Shown: positions 17,167-25,743 of the stretch, one piece after another
How positions within the stretch are numbered: the first letter of the stretch is position 1
Layout: every line of letters starts with the position of its first letter
Assembly (NCBI GenBank): GCA_029260165.1
Contig: JAJDDT010000053.1
Coordinates: 36,262 to 100,261 of the forward strand
Reading direction: 5' to 3'
Source of the DNA: Phycisphaerae bacterium
GTDB taxonomy: Bacteria > Planctomycetota > Phycisphaerae > UBA1845
DNA length: 64,000 nt
Translations under genes and position numbers: made by a program
The notes under the pieces: model-generated
What the model saw: the letters and a program-made list of their open reading frames with translations, nothing else
Told to the model about the DNA's origin: nothing
Database searches by the model: none

Positions 17167-20100
17167 CTATGGTGCAGGAGCAAAATCCTTGAACACGGTC
17201 ATCGAATCATTCTGGTCCACAACGATGATCCGCAAGGTGAAAGCATTCGTCAAGAACTCCGAGGCACAAACCCCGAAACTGTTCGTCAGAGCGATGTCAC
17301 GCTCCCATACATCGCCGCCGATTGCAGTAAACGTGGTGCTCAGATTCACGCCACCGCCGCCGCGTATCGAGAACGTCGGATTTTCCATGCCGTCAACGAA
17401 GATCGTTGGATCGACGCCGTCAATGTACGGATTGACGAATATCCGTTCGATTCCCCGTGGTGAGGAGGCTGTCACGCGAACGACGAGCTTGCATTCCGCG
17501 TCGTCCATTCGGTACGAAATATCGCTGATCGTCGGGAAATTCGACAGATTCGCGTTGCCGTGATGCAGGACGTACACGCCGAACGGACTGCCCGCAACCA
17601 AAATCGAGCCGTCGTCATTGAGTCGCGGATTGCTCCAGTCAGGTATGAATTTCTGCGTTCCCGCTGCGATTTTTCCGTTGGTAGCGAGCGTTTCGAAAAC
17701 CCCTGTTCCGCCACCGCAGCAGCCATCGGTCCGATAAAATGCAACGCCGCCATCGTCAGCCAGTTGCAATGCAACGTTGGTCGTGCGCCCGTCGCCGAAT
17801 TGCGTCGCGGTTGCACCTCCCACGGGTTGGACAAAGCAGGGCGTCGGCGAGTTGATCCCGGTGGCTGCCTCGCAATAAGCATAACTCGTTCCGTCGCCCG
17901 AAAGATTAAGGGTCAGCGAACTGATGAACGGATTGGTGAAATTCACCTCCAACGTCGATCCACCACCCGAGCCGATCCAAATTGGTTGATTGCTGTTCGG
18001 GGTTAGAGACGAGCTGAACACGGATGAGCCGAAAACCCAACGCGAACCGTCCGCCGACATGTCGATGTTCGTGCCCAGGCTGCGCGAACCGATGCCCATG
18101 AATTGCAAGGACGACCCGGTTGAGATTTCCTGTGGCACGTTGGTCGCGAGGTTGACCGTGTAAATCTTCGTGTCCACGAAGCTCCGATAGACCATCGTCG
18201 TCGCATTGTCGTCGATCCTGAATTCGCCCCGGATATCGCCGAATACAAAGCCATCGGCATCTGTGAAGTAGGCAAACGCGGTGGTTGCTGCCCCGCCGGG
18301 TGTGGCGCGGTACATGACGCCCTCGCCACGATTGTCGGCGTAGCAGATCATACCGTTGTCGGTTGTCTCGACGCCCAATGCAGCGTTGAGCGTGTCGGCC
18401 GGCAAGGTCGATCGCGATCCGTTCGATCCGTCGGCGTCCACGCTCCACAACTGCGTCTGCGGATCACCCTCGACGTCGGGGAATTGGTCGAAAAGGGAGA
18501 ACCATACCTTGGAACCGTCGCCGCTGATGGCCATGCGTTTGTAGCCCGCGGTTCCATACCCCGCCGGCGTGACCGTGCTGACTGTCGCATCGACGTTCGC
18601 ACCCGCCACGATGTGCTCCGCCCCTTCATGCACGATCGTCGCCGTCGTGAATCCCGCGTTGACGGGTTCATCTGCGGTACAAGCCAGGGGTGTCGCCGAC
18701 GGTGTGCCCGCGGTTCCAACCAGCGTGATGGCTGACATCGATTGGGCGAACAGAGTTGGCGACGGATTCGTGGGATCACGCAGCGACACGAACGGAGCCG
18801 CCGGATCGAGGGCGAGCTTGATACACGTCAGCGTACGGTTGCTGTCGAGTTCGAGCATCCCCGCGTAGGAGTTGGCCATGTACGCCGACGCCGAGCCGAT
18901 CGTGGCGGTGTATGAATAAAGCGCGGGGGGAGCGGGGTGTGCGACACCGCCGAAAAGGGTCGTGTGCTCCTCGCGACCGAAGGACCACTCCGCCGTGTTC
19001 AACCCCATGACAAAATCGATCGTCGTTGGGTCGCCGCCCTCGGCGTATTCGCACGTCAGCGTCGCAGCCGTCACGCCACCCGGGACGTCCGGTGCGAATG
19101 AGCTGAATGTGCCGTAGTGGAGGGCGTCCACCGACGAAAACCCGAGCGCGCCGAGATCAATTGCAATCGAACCAGGCCAGCGTGCGGCAGGGGAATCGGG
19201 TGTCAAGACCTCCATAATCCCTGCGTTTTCGTCGGCAGTCCCAACCCAGTAATCGATCTCGCCAATCGTGTCGTTGGCAGCCATCGCAGTTCCGCTGCTG
19301 TTGATCGGCACCTGAAGTGTGTCGGGCGTCGCATCCTCTTCACACGTCCCGTTGTTGCACGTTTGCCCGGCTGCACAATCACCGTTGGTGACGCATCCGG
19401 TCGGCGCGGGTTCACACGCGTCATTTACGCAAACCTGACCTGATGGACAGTCGTTCGAGGTGAGACAGGCGTTGATCTCCTCCAGGCAATCACCGAGCAG
19501 GCAAAACTGACCCGCGGGACAGTCCGTATCGTTTTGGCAACCGGAGGGCGGGTCATCCATCCCGCCCGGCGGCGTATCGTCTGGCGGAGGTGTGTCGTCA
19601 GGCCCGTCGCCCGGACCGGGATCATCTGTCGGCGGGCCGAAATCAACGTCAATACTGTCGATGACAATCGTCGCGTCGAAGTTTGCGGACATCTCCAGGC
19701 ACATCGCGAAATTTCCGGAAACCAAATCAGCCAGGAGCTGTGCCGGCACATCAAGATCGGCACTGATATTGGTCACGATGTCGTTCGCCACATTGATCGT
19801 GATTGTGCCAATGTCGATGCCGTCGGTGCAAGGGGCTGTCGAGGTCGCCGGCGCGATCGCGATCGACAAATCAGCCGTCCCACTCAACGCCTGCAATGCG
19901 GGACGGGTTTTTGGGTTATCCAGCGAGATGACGCGTACCGCGGACCTGTCCAGCGAGATGGCTGCACTCCGCGGCATGTCGGCTGGCGCTTCCGCAAACA
20001 GGTTGATCAGAATCTGTCGCTGCACGGGTCCGGACCCGATACGAAGATCGAAAACCCCGTTCGCATCGAGCGTCACGCTGAAGACCTGATTCGAAATCAT

Positions 20101-20199
20101 GATCGATTCGCCGGGATTGACCGTGATCATGCAAGCCGCCACGAGACAGGCAGATACACAGGTTGACAGTTGCAGGAGCCGAGCAGCGCGCTTCGTCAT
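17167..20199 (-). CDS. Secreted lipoprotein with Cys-rich repeats and propeller-like domain
   Basis: A 1010-residue lipoprotein. The ATG at 20199 follows GGAGG by 8 nt and opens a lipoprotein signal peptide ending LVAAC (acylated Cys23). An N-terminal beta domain is followed by a Pro/Asp/Gly linker. Three consecutive Cys-rich repeats of the form C-x-DCPxGQxCxxxxC lie at ~217-297, like the small disulfide repeats of eukaryotic and planctomycete surface proteins. The C-terminal half contains TolB/WD-like stretches (GSKVWFSLFDQFPD, LWSVDADGSNGS), so it is probably a beta-propeller facing the exterior. The next gene upstream, the CvpA-like one, ends 118 nt away. The function is unknown. Confidence 0.8.
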   Translation of the reverse strand: MTKRAARLLQLSTCVSACLVAACMITVNPGESIMISNQVFSVTLDANGVFDLRIGSGPVQRQILINLFAEAPADMPRSAAISLDRSAVRVISLDNPKTRPALQALSGTADLSIAIAPATSTAPCTDGIDIGTITINVANDIVTNISADLDVPAQLLADLVSGNFAMCLEMSANFDATIVIDSIDVDFGPPTDDPGPGDGPDDTPPPDDTPPGGMDDPPSGCQNDTDCPAGQFCLLGDCLEEINACLTSNDCPSGQVCVNDACEPAPTGCVTNGDCAAGQTCNNGTCEEDATPDTLQVPINSSGTAMAANDTIGEIDYWVGTADENAGIMEVLTPDSPAARWPGSIAIDLGALGFSSVDALHYGTFSSFAPDVPGGVTAATLTCEYAEGGDPTTIDFVMGLNTAEWSFGREEHTTLFGGVAHPAPPALYSYTATIGSASAYMANSYAGMLELDSNRTLTCIKLALDPAAPFVSLRDPTNPSPTLFAQSMSAITLVGTAGTPSATPLACTADEPVNAGFTTATIVHEGAEHIVAGANVDATVSTVTPAGYGTAGYKRMAISGDGSKVWFSLFDQFPDVEGDPQTQLWSVDADGSNGSRSTLPADTLNAALGVETTDNGMICYADNRGEGVMYRATPGGAATTAFAYFTDADGFVFGDIRGEFRIDDNATTMVYRSFVDTKIYTVNLATNVPQEISTGSSLQFMGIGSRSLGTNIDMSADGSRWVFGSSVFSSSLTPNSNQPIWIGSGGGSTLEVNFTNPFISSLTLNLSGDGTSYAYCEAATGINSPTPCFVQPVGGATATQFGDGRTTNVALQLADDGGVAFYRTDGCCGGGTGVFETLATNGKIAAGTQKFIPDWSNPRLNDDGSILVAGSPFGVYVLHHGNANLSNFPTISDISYRMDDAECKLVVRVTASSPRGIERIFVNPYIDGVDPTIFVDGMENPTFSIRGGGGVNLSTTFTAIGGDVWERDIALTNSFGVCASEFLTNAFTLRIIVVDQNDSMTVFKDFAPAP

Positions 20200-20317
20200 C
20201 GTACAAACCTCCAATATCAGAGCGTCACCCGGCCCGGATGCGTAACCTGACATCGCTTCAAACCAACCCAAGCTATGTAAGTGGTGATTGTAACGGGAGT
20301 TACGTCCCGATGACAAG

Positions 20318-22018
20318 TCAATTCGGGGCGACAAGGTTGAGGAAGGACAAGTCCATCGATTTTCGCCCGGTGCTGAATTTGGTCAGCTTCACGCCCGGGT
20401 CGACGAGAAACAGGTAGACAAGCTGATAGTCGCCACGGTCGAAATGACGTTTTTTGACGAGGCGAAAATCACGAATTCCACCTCGATTGCTCCCCGAAAC
20501 CGCTTCGGGATAGTACTGAACCTCGATCACCTGCTCACCGTCAACGTCTGCCACCACAAACTGACCGTAGACCGGAATCCGATTTCCCTGCTCATCGGTC
20601 AGTGTGTAGTTCTTCACGCTCGTGACGGCGAATTGCAAAGCCTTGCCGAGTGTGCTGCCCGCCTGCAATTTGCGAACGTCCAGTTGGAACATTCGCTTGT
20701 CGCTCGGAATCGTGAACGTCGAAATCCTGCGGCTTGATCCGCTCGACTGGTCCGCGACTTTTCCGTAAACATGTCCGGTCGAAAGATCGCTCCCGCGACC
20801 GTCGGCACCGGTGGCTTGATAACTGGTCAGCGCCATCGGAATCTCATTGGAGAATCGATGGCCTTGACTGCCCAAACGGACCCCGGAGACCCGCCCGCTG
20901 TTGTTGGGCGACGACGGTTTTGAAGAAAGAAAGCCCGACGATAATGACGACGCCGTGGTCGATGGCGTCGACTTCGGTGCAGGCGGGGCGTCTCCCGATC
21001 CTTGCCCGGAGGTCTTGGGAATCTTCACCCTCGCCCCGATCTTGTACTCCACAAACTCCGGAACAAACGATTCGGGTACCTCAAACACAACCGACACCTC
21101 GCCATCGTTGTATGGAGCGTAGAGTTTTTCATCCACAATTGTGTAGGGTGACTGCTGAGGATCCTCGTCGTCCTGAATCGCCACCGGCGACTTGTTTACG
21201 TTTGGCCCGCTCTCGTTGTCCGTGCCGACAAGGCGGATTTGTCGACGAGCGAAACGATGCTTGTCGTCCTCGTCCTTCGCCTCAGACAGCAGCGCGATCC
21301 GCACGAGCAGGTATTCGTGTCCATCTGCCGGATTGACCCGATCCGGGGATTCACCACGTTTCTTTTTTTTCCGGAATATGTACGGCAATTCCCCCTGGCC
21401 TCGTTCTATTCTCACGAATCTGATTGATTCGGGAGGCACGAGGTGACGCGTGTCGTAGTGGGCTGACTGACTCCAGGATATTTCCTCGATGAAGTCGGGA
21501 TGATCCTCGGAAAATGGCCGATTCCCGCCGAACATCCCGTCCGAAAGGAAGGACGCCATGTGTACCGCGAACTGATCCGGACCCATCCATAGACTGTTCA
21601 CCTCGCCGGATTCGACATCGAGGCTCTGGAAACCGAGAAAAGAGTTACCAAACGGTGTCATGCGAATGGTGATCCCCAACATGCCCGTTACGACAAAGGC
21701 AGCCACGATAGCGCACCCCGTACCCAACACCCGATCGATCAGCGCAGGTATGAGGTTCGATCTGCCGACATAGTGATCCAGCACCAATCGCAACACAATC
21801 AAGGGCGTAACAAACGTCCCGATGAATGCGGCGGGCAACGCAAGGTCTCCCAGCGGGCCCATCAAAACCTCGATCGCCACCCACTCGTAGGTCGCGAACG
21901 CAAACACCGCACACAAAATCGCCAGCACGCACGCGATCATCGCGCTGACCAGACCCTGAATGAGCTGCAAATACGCAACCGCCACCAACATCGCCAACAG
22001 GAACAGCGAAAGCCACAT
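20318..22018 (-). CDS. CvpA-family membrane protein with large soluble C-terminal domain
   Basis: A 566-residue protein whose N-terminal ~115 residues carry four hydrophobic helices in CvpA (colicin V production) arrangement: WLSLFLLAMLVAVAYLQ, LVSAMIACVLAILCAVFAFA, LPAAFIGTFVTPLIVLRLVL and GTGCAIVAAFVVTGMLGITI. The remaining ~440 residues are soluble, contain a Ser/Pro-rich low-complexity linker (~350-380) and end in a beta-rich domain (VYLFLVDPGVKLTKF). The long C-terminal extension is not part of the usual ~170-residue CvpA. It starts 11 nt after the GspE-like gene and very likely shares its transcript, so a role with the pilus or secretion ATPases is possible but inferred. Confidence 0.75.
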   Translation of the reverse strand: MWLSLFLLAMLVAVAYLQLIQGLVSAMIACVLAILCAVFAFATYEWVAIEVLMGPLGDLALPAAFIGTFVTPLIVLRLVLDHYVGRSNLIPALIDRVLGTGCAIVAAFVVTGMLGITIRMTPFGNSFLGFQSLDVESGEVNSLWMGPDQFAVHMASFLSDGMFGGNRPFSEDHPDFIEEISWSQSAHYDTRHLVPPESIRFVRIERGQGELPYIFRKKKKRGESPDRVNPADGHEYLLVRIALLSEAKDEDDKHRFARRQIRLVGTDNESGPNVNKSPVAIQDDEDPQQSPYTIVDEKLYAPYNDGEVSVVFEVPESFVPEFVEYKIGARVKIPKTSGQGSGDAPPAPKSTPSTTASSLSSGFLSSKPSSPNNSGRVSGVRLGSQGHRFSNEIPMALTSYQATGADGRGSDLSTGHVYGKVADQSSGSSRRISTFTIPSDKRMFQLDVRKLQAGSTLGKALQFAVTSVKNYTLTDEQGNRIPVYGQFVVADVDGEQVIEVQYYPEAVSGSNRGGIRDFRLVKKRHFDRGDYQLVYLFLVDPGVKLTKFSTGRKSMDLSFLNLVAPN

Positions 22019-22029
22019 GATAAATTCCG

Positions 22030-23700
22030 TTACTTCTTCGCGCTGTCTCGTAATCCGCGAATGATTTCGTCGAGGCTTGTCGAACCATTGATAACCTTCA
22101 ACAAGCCAGCCTCCTGAAGATAATACATTTTATGCGCCCGCGCCTGAGCCTTGATCTGCTTGATCGGTGCCCCGCCCGCGATCAGTTTCCTCACTTTTTC
22201 ATCAATTTCCAGCAGCTCAAAAACCGCGGTTCGGCCAACGTATCCGCTGCCCTGGCAGGACTGACAGATGATCTCGCGACCCTTCTTGTCAAAAACAGCC
22301 TCGGTTGGCGGGCGGTGAAAATTCTCAATTTTGTTGACAGGCAGATTTGCTTTTCTCAGCAGACTCTCATCGGGTTTGAACGACTGCCGACAGGAACCGC
22401 AAAGCAGGCGAACAAGTCGCTGATTGATCACTCCGATCACGCTGTTGGCAACGAGTTTGTTATCCTCCGCGAAGTTCATCAATCGCGACAATGCGTCAAA
22501 CGTGCTCTTCGCTTCGATGGCCATGTAAACCTTTCGACCACCCTCCGCCGCCCGAAGTGCGATTTGAGCGGTCTCGCGGTCCTCACAATGACCAACGCCG
22601 ACAATGTCAGGCTCGCGACGGAGCACGCTCTGCAACTGACGGGCAAAGCTGACATCGCTCGACGCCCCCTTGTGTTCCGCCTGTGTAATGTTATCAAGTT
22701 CGTATAGAGGCCTGGACTCCAGTGTGTGGATGTTCTCCATGAACGCGTCATGCTCGCGCAGAATGGAATAAAGCGTCGTCGTCACCCCGCTCTGATTCGG
22801 TCCGCTGACCACGAACAACCCGCCGTCCCGCTTGATAAACGTCCTGACCAACTCCAGTCTTGACGATGCCAACCCAATCTCGCCAAGTCGTCTTTTGCTG
22901 GCTGACTGCTGCACACGAATCCGAACCCGCTCGCCAAGTGTCGAACCCGAAGTTACCACGCCGATTCGACTCATTTCCGCATCACCGAGAAGACCCGCAA
23001 AAAACGCGCCCTCCTGCGGACGGCGGATTTCATCCGGATTGAGGCCCGCGAGCTTTTTGATGAACGTCAACGCACGCTCACCCTCCTCCCGCGAGACCAC
23101 GTCCTCCCGGGAACTCGTCACCCCGTCGATCTTGTAGACGAGACGAAGCTCCTCCTTCCCAACGAGAATCTCCGCATCCGACGACCGCCGCCACAAAATG
23201 TCGAACATTAGATCCTGTACCGCTGCATAATGTTCAAACGCCTCGCGGTCGGTCGGTCGGCCAATGTCTTTTTGCGTATGGTCCGCGAGCTGAATTCGCT
23301 GGCCCTTGTCGATTTTGGCGGTCTCGTCCTTTTCTCCGCCCGCGACAATTCGCTTCAAATGAGCAATCGTCAGGACCTTTTGATCCGGAATCACCCGCCC
23401 GTTTCGATGCATGACGTAAAGCAGCACCGACCCGCCAGCCATAACGATGTAAAACGCTAATCCAAGAAAATACGCGCTGCCCGCCCAGGGGATCAGAAAC
23501 ATGATCGCCAATCCGCCAAGGCCGCCGACAAGAACGATGAGGTTCCATCGCTCACGACGCGTCTTGACCCGATCCGTATCAATGTCGACCCATTGATAAG
23601 CGAAGCAGATACCCACAAACAAAACCGCAACGACACCGAGTTTGATGAGGCTGAAATATTCCGCAGGCCCGGAGACCTGCAGCAGAATGGTCAGATTCAT
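22030..23700 (-). CDS. GspE/PilB-like ATPase homolog with lost catalytic residues
   Basis: A 556-residue relative of type II secretion/type IV pilus ATPases. Three hydrophobic segments occupy residues ~18-96, an unusual N-terminal membrane anchor. The RecA-like core is recognisable, but the Walker A reads GPNQSGVTTT at 300-309: Val306 replaces the Lys and Gln303 the Gly of GPTGSGKTTT. The Walker B/Asp-box region reads EPDIVGVGHCED, with His371 where the catalytic Glu of VGEIRD belongs, and the His box is replaced by AIEAKST. The Cys4 zinc element is kept (C434/C437 and C479/C482), as is the C-terminal GRTAVFELLEID segment. It probably cannot hydrolyse ATP and may act as a structural or regulatory partner. 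It lies between pilT and the cvpA-like gene in one operon. Confidence 0.85.
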   Translation of the reverse strand: MNLTILLQVSGPAEYFSLIKLGVVAVLFVGICFAYQWVDIDTDRVKTRRERWNLIVLVGGLGGLAIMFLIPWAGSAYFLGLAFYIVMAGGSVLLYVMHRNGRVIPDQKVLTIAHLKRIVAGGEKDETAKIDKGQRIQLADHTQKDIGRPTDREAFEHYAAVQDLMFDILWRRSSDAEILVGKEELRLVYKIDGVTSSREDVVSREEGERALTFIKKLAGLNPDEIRRPQEGAFFAGLLGDAEMSRIGVVTSGSTLGERVRIRVQQSASKRRLGEIGLASSRLELVRTFIKRDGGLFVVSGPNQSGVTTTLYSILREHDAFMENIHTLESRPLYELDNITQAEHKGASSDVSFARQLQSVLRREPDIVGVGHCEDRETAQIALRAAEGGRKVYMAIEAKSTFDALSRLMNFAEDNKLVANSVIGVINQRLVRLLCGSCRQSFKPDESLLRKANLPVNKIENFHRPPTEAVFDKKGREIICQSCQGSGYVGRTAVFELLEIDEKVRKLIAGGAPIKQIKAQARAHKMYYLQEAGLLKVINGSTSLDEIIRGLRDSAKK

Positions 23701-23796
23701 ATCAGTTTTCGAGGGAAAAATTTCCGAAAAGAAGCCAATCTCAACCCATCCGCACCGCGCGATGGTTCACCGATTTCAAACGTCCCGACGCGAAAC

Positions 23797-24927
23797 CTAG
23801 CCTATGATCCCGCCACTGGAAACCGAAATGCCCTTCAGACGCATTTTCAACTCCTCGGGATTCGGGGCAGCCTCATACGCCGCCTGGGCGGAAATATACT
23901 CGTTTTCGACCAGATAGCGAAGGGATTCGGTGAAATCCTGCATACCCTCCTGAAACGACCCGCGAATCACGCTCAACAGCTCTGTATCACGCTTTTCCTT
24001 GATCATCTTCCGAACACTCGGATTCGCAAGCATGATCTCCACCGCGGGAATTCGCGGGATATCAGGACGAACGCACTTCAAAAGCTTCAAAACGACCACC
24101 GCCTGCAGATTGAACACCAGCGACGTCCGAGCCAGCTCGCGGGCCTCGGGGGGAAACAACTCCAGAACACGCGTCACCGTACTGGCTGCATTCGACGCGT
24201 GAACCGTTCCAAACGCGAGGTGCCCGGATTCCGCCGCGTGAAGGGCTGCTTCAAATGATTCCCTGTCACGCATCTCGCCGATCAGCACCACATCGGGGTC
24301 TTCACGCATCAGATATTTCAACGCGTCGTGAAAATCTGTCACGTCCATCCCGATCTCACGCTGGTTCACAAACGCCTGCTTGTCCTCAAACATGAACTCG
24401 ATCGGATCCTCCAGCGTGACAATGTGGCACATCCGCGTGCAGTTGATCTGCTCGATCATGGACGCGATCGTCGTGCTCTTTCCGCTGCCGGTGATGCCGG
24501 CCACGAGAACCAGACCCTGCTGGACCGATGCGATTTCCTTGAGAATCTCCGGAAGGTGTAAATCCTCATATTTCAGAATGTCGCGTGGAATATGCCGCGC
24601 CGCGATCGACGTCATGCCCCGCTGGCGAAAAATGTTGATGCGAAAACGGTTCTCCCGGTCAAGCTGGTACGAAAAGTCCGTGGACCCGCGGTCCGCATAT
24701 TGCTGACGCTGTTTGTCACTCATGATATCGAAGATCATCTTCTCGATCTTCTCATTGGTCAGCGGATCACCGGTCAGGGGGCGCAGTTTCCCCTTGACTC
24801 GAACACGGGGGTTCGCGTCCGCCTTGAAATGAATGTCCGACGCGCCCATCTGCGACATCGCATCAAAATAACGACAAATTTTAGGCCTTGATTTTTTCCC
24901 GGAAGACTTCTTTTCTGATTCGCTCAC
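23797..24927 (-). CDS. pilT: Type IV pilus retraction ATPase PilT
   Basis: A 376-residue PilT-family hexameric ATPase that powers pilus retraction and twitching at the inner membrane. Visible motifs are Walker A GITGSGKST (Lys150), the Asp box TLEDPIEFMF, Walker B EDPDVVLIGEMRD (Glu218) and the His box TVHAS, all intact. The N-terminal MGASDIHFKADANPRVRVKGKL is the PAS-like PilT domain. The start is GTG at 24927, backed by AAAGGA about six nt upstream. The C-terminus carries a Ser/Gly-rich tail (KGISVSSGGIIG). It is the first gene of a minus-strand operon with the GspE-like pseudo-ATPase (96 nt downstream) and the CvpA-like gene. PilU is the alternative identity and cannot be excluded. Confidence 0.9.
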   Translation of the reverse strand: MSESEKKSSGKKSRPKICRYFDAMSQMGASDIHFKADANPRVRVKGKLRPLTGDPLTNEKIEKMIFDIMSDKQRQQYADRGSTDFSYQLDRENRFRINIFRQRGMTSIAARHIPRDILKYEDLHLPEILKEIASVQQGLVLVAGITGSGKSTTIASMIEQINCTRMCHIVTLEDPIEFMFEDKQAFVNQREIGMDVTDFHDALKYLMREDPDVVLIGEMRDRESFEAALHAAESGHLAFGTVHASNAASTVTRVLELFPPEARELARTSLVFNLQAVVVLKLLKCVRPDIPRIPAVEIMLANPSVRKMIKEKRDTELLSVIRGSFQEGMQDFTESLRYLVENEYISAQAAYEAAPNPEELKMRLKGISVSSGGIIG

Positions 24928-25255
24928 GTGCTTTCCTTTGATCCTCGATGCTGCCGATGCTCAACGATGCCCAACTGCAACAATCCACCATTCCATATGT
25001 TTCGACCATTCTAGGCATGCCAGGCTGAGCTTCAAGACCGACGACGCCTCACCAGATGCAACCCCGAGCCGTCCGGTCGAATTCCCCGAGACCCGATATG
25101 CTCTCTCCCGCCGAAGGGTGTTGGTGGTTGGTTTCAGCTAACTTGACAATCACTTACAGTGACGATTGAATCTGAGGCGGCGACCTGTGACCTGTCGATC
25201 GCGTGGGCGATTCGGCGATTTTGCACGGGCGATGGTCAATTCGGACGGCGGATTC
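24928..25255. other. Divergent intergenic region with weak promoter
   Basis: A 328-nt region between pilT (minus) and a small lipoprotein (plus). On the plus strand TTGACA (25143-25148) and TTGAAT (25166-25171) are 17 nt apart and could drive the 25.2-kb genes. No RNA gene or clear terminator is seen. Confidence 0.3.
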
Positions 25256-25423
25256 ATGGCGAACAAAAGACGCATGCGTGTGGTTGCCTGGCTTGTCGCC
25301 GGGGGTTTTCTGGGTCAGATGAGCGGGTGCTTGCTGGATCCGGACATTTTGCTTCGGGCGGGGCTTTCTGTCGGGTCGGACCTGACCGTTTTTCTCCTGG
25401 AAAATCTTTTTGCCTCGATTTAG
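25256..25423 (+). CDS. Small predicted lipoprotein
   Basis: A 55-residue protein beginning MANKRRMRVVAWLVAGGFLG with a lipoprotein-like signal ending SGC, then LLDPDILLRAGLSVGSDLTV. The start at 25256 is chosen because the basic-then-hydrophobic export signal begins there; GGCGG lies a few nt upstream. It is too short to place in a family. It stands first in a plus-strand run with another tiny secreted protein and a large barrel-type protein, so it may be an envelope accessory factor. Confidence 0.6.
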   Translation: MANKRRMRVVAWLVAGGFLGQMSGCLLDPDILLRAGLSVGSDLTVFLLENLFASI

Positions 25424-25479
25424 ATGTCGTCGGCGTTGGTTTGCGGTAGCGAGACGGAATTTTGGAAATGGGAATGAAC

Positions 25480-25662
25480 ATGCGAATGATGCGCCGTGGG
25501 ACGTTGCTTTCGGTGTTGGCGGGTGTGTGCCTGTTGGCCGGTCCGTGCGGAATCACGACATTGCAATTTCGTGAATTCGTGGAATCGACCGCGATTCGCA
25601 CGGCGACGAGCACTTTTTTTTCGATCCTTGAGGCAGCCACCCTTGCACAGGCAGCCGGTTAG
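25480..25662 (+). CDS. Small predicted secreted protein
   Basis: A protein of about 60 residues (MRMMRRGTLLSVLAGVCLLA...) with an export signal followed by FREFVESTAIRTATSTFF and an Ala/Leu-rich end. Several in-frame ATGs (25468, 25474, 25480, 25486) compete, and none has a strong SD. 25480 was taken because GGGA precedes it at a workable distance and the basic N-region starts there. It is followed 81 nt later by the barrel-type gene. The family is unknown to me. Confidence 0.55.
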   Translation: MRMMRRGTLLSVLAGVCLLAGPCGITTLQFREFVESTAIRTATSTFFSILEAATLAQAAG

Positions 25663-25743
25663 CCTGGTCCGGTGGCGGGCGTGGATTGGTTTTGCCATTT
25701 CGTGCGTGCGGCGAGGCCGACACAGGGGCGAGTGGGATTAACA

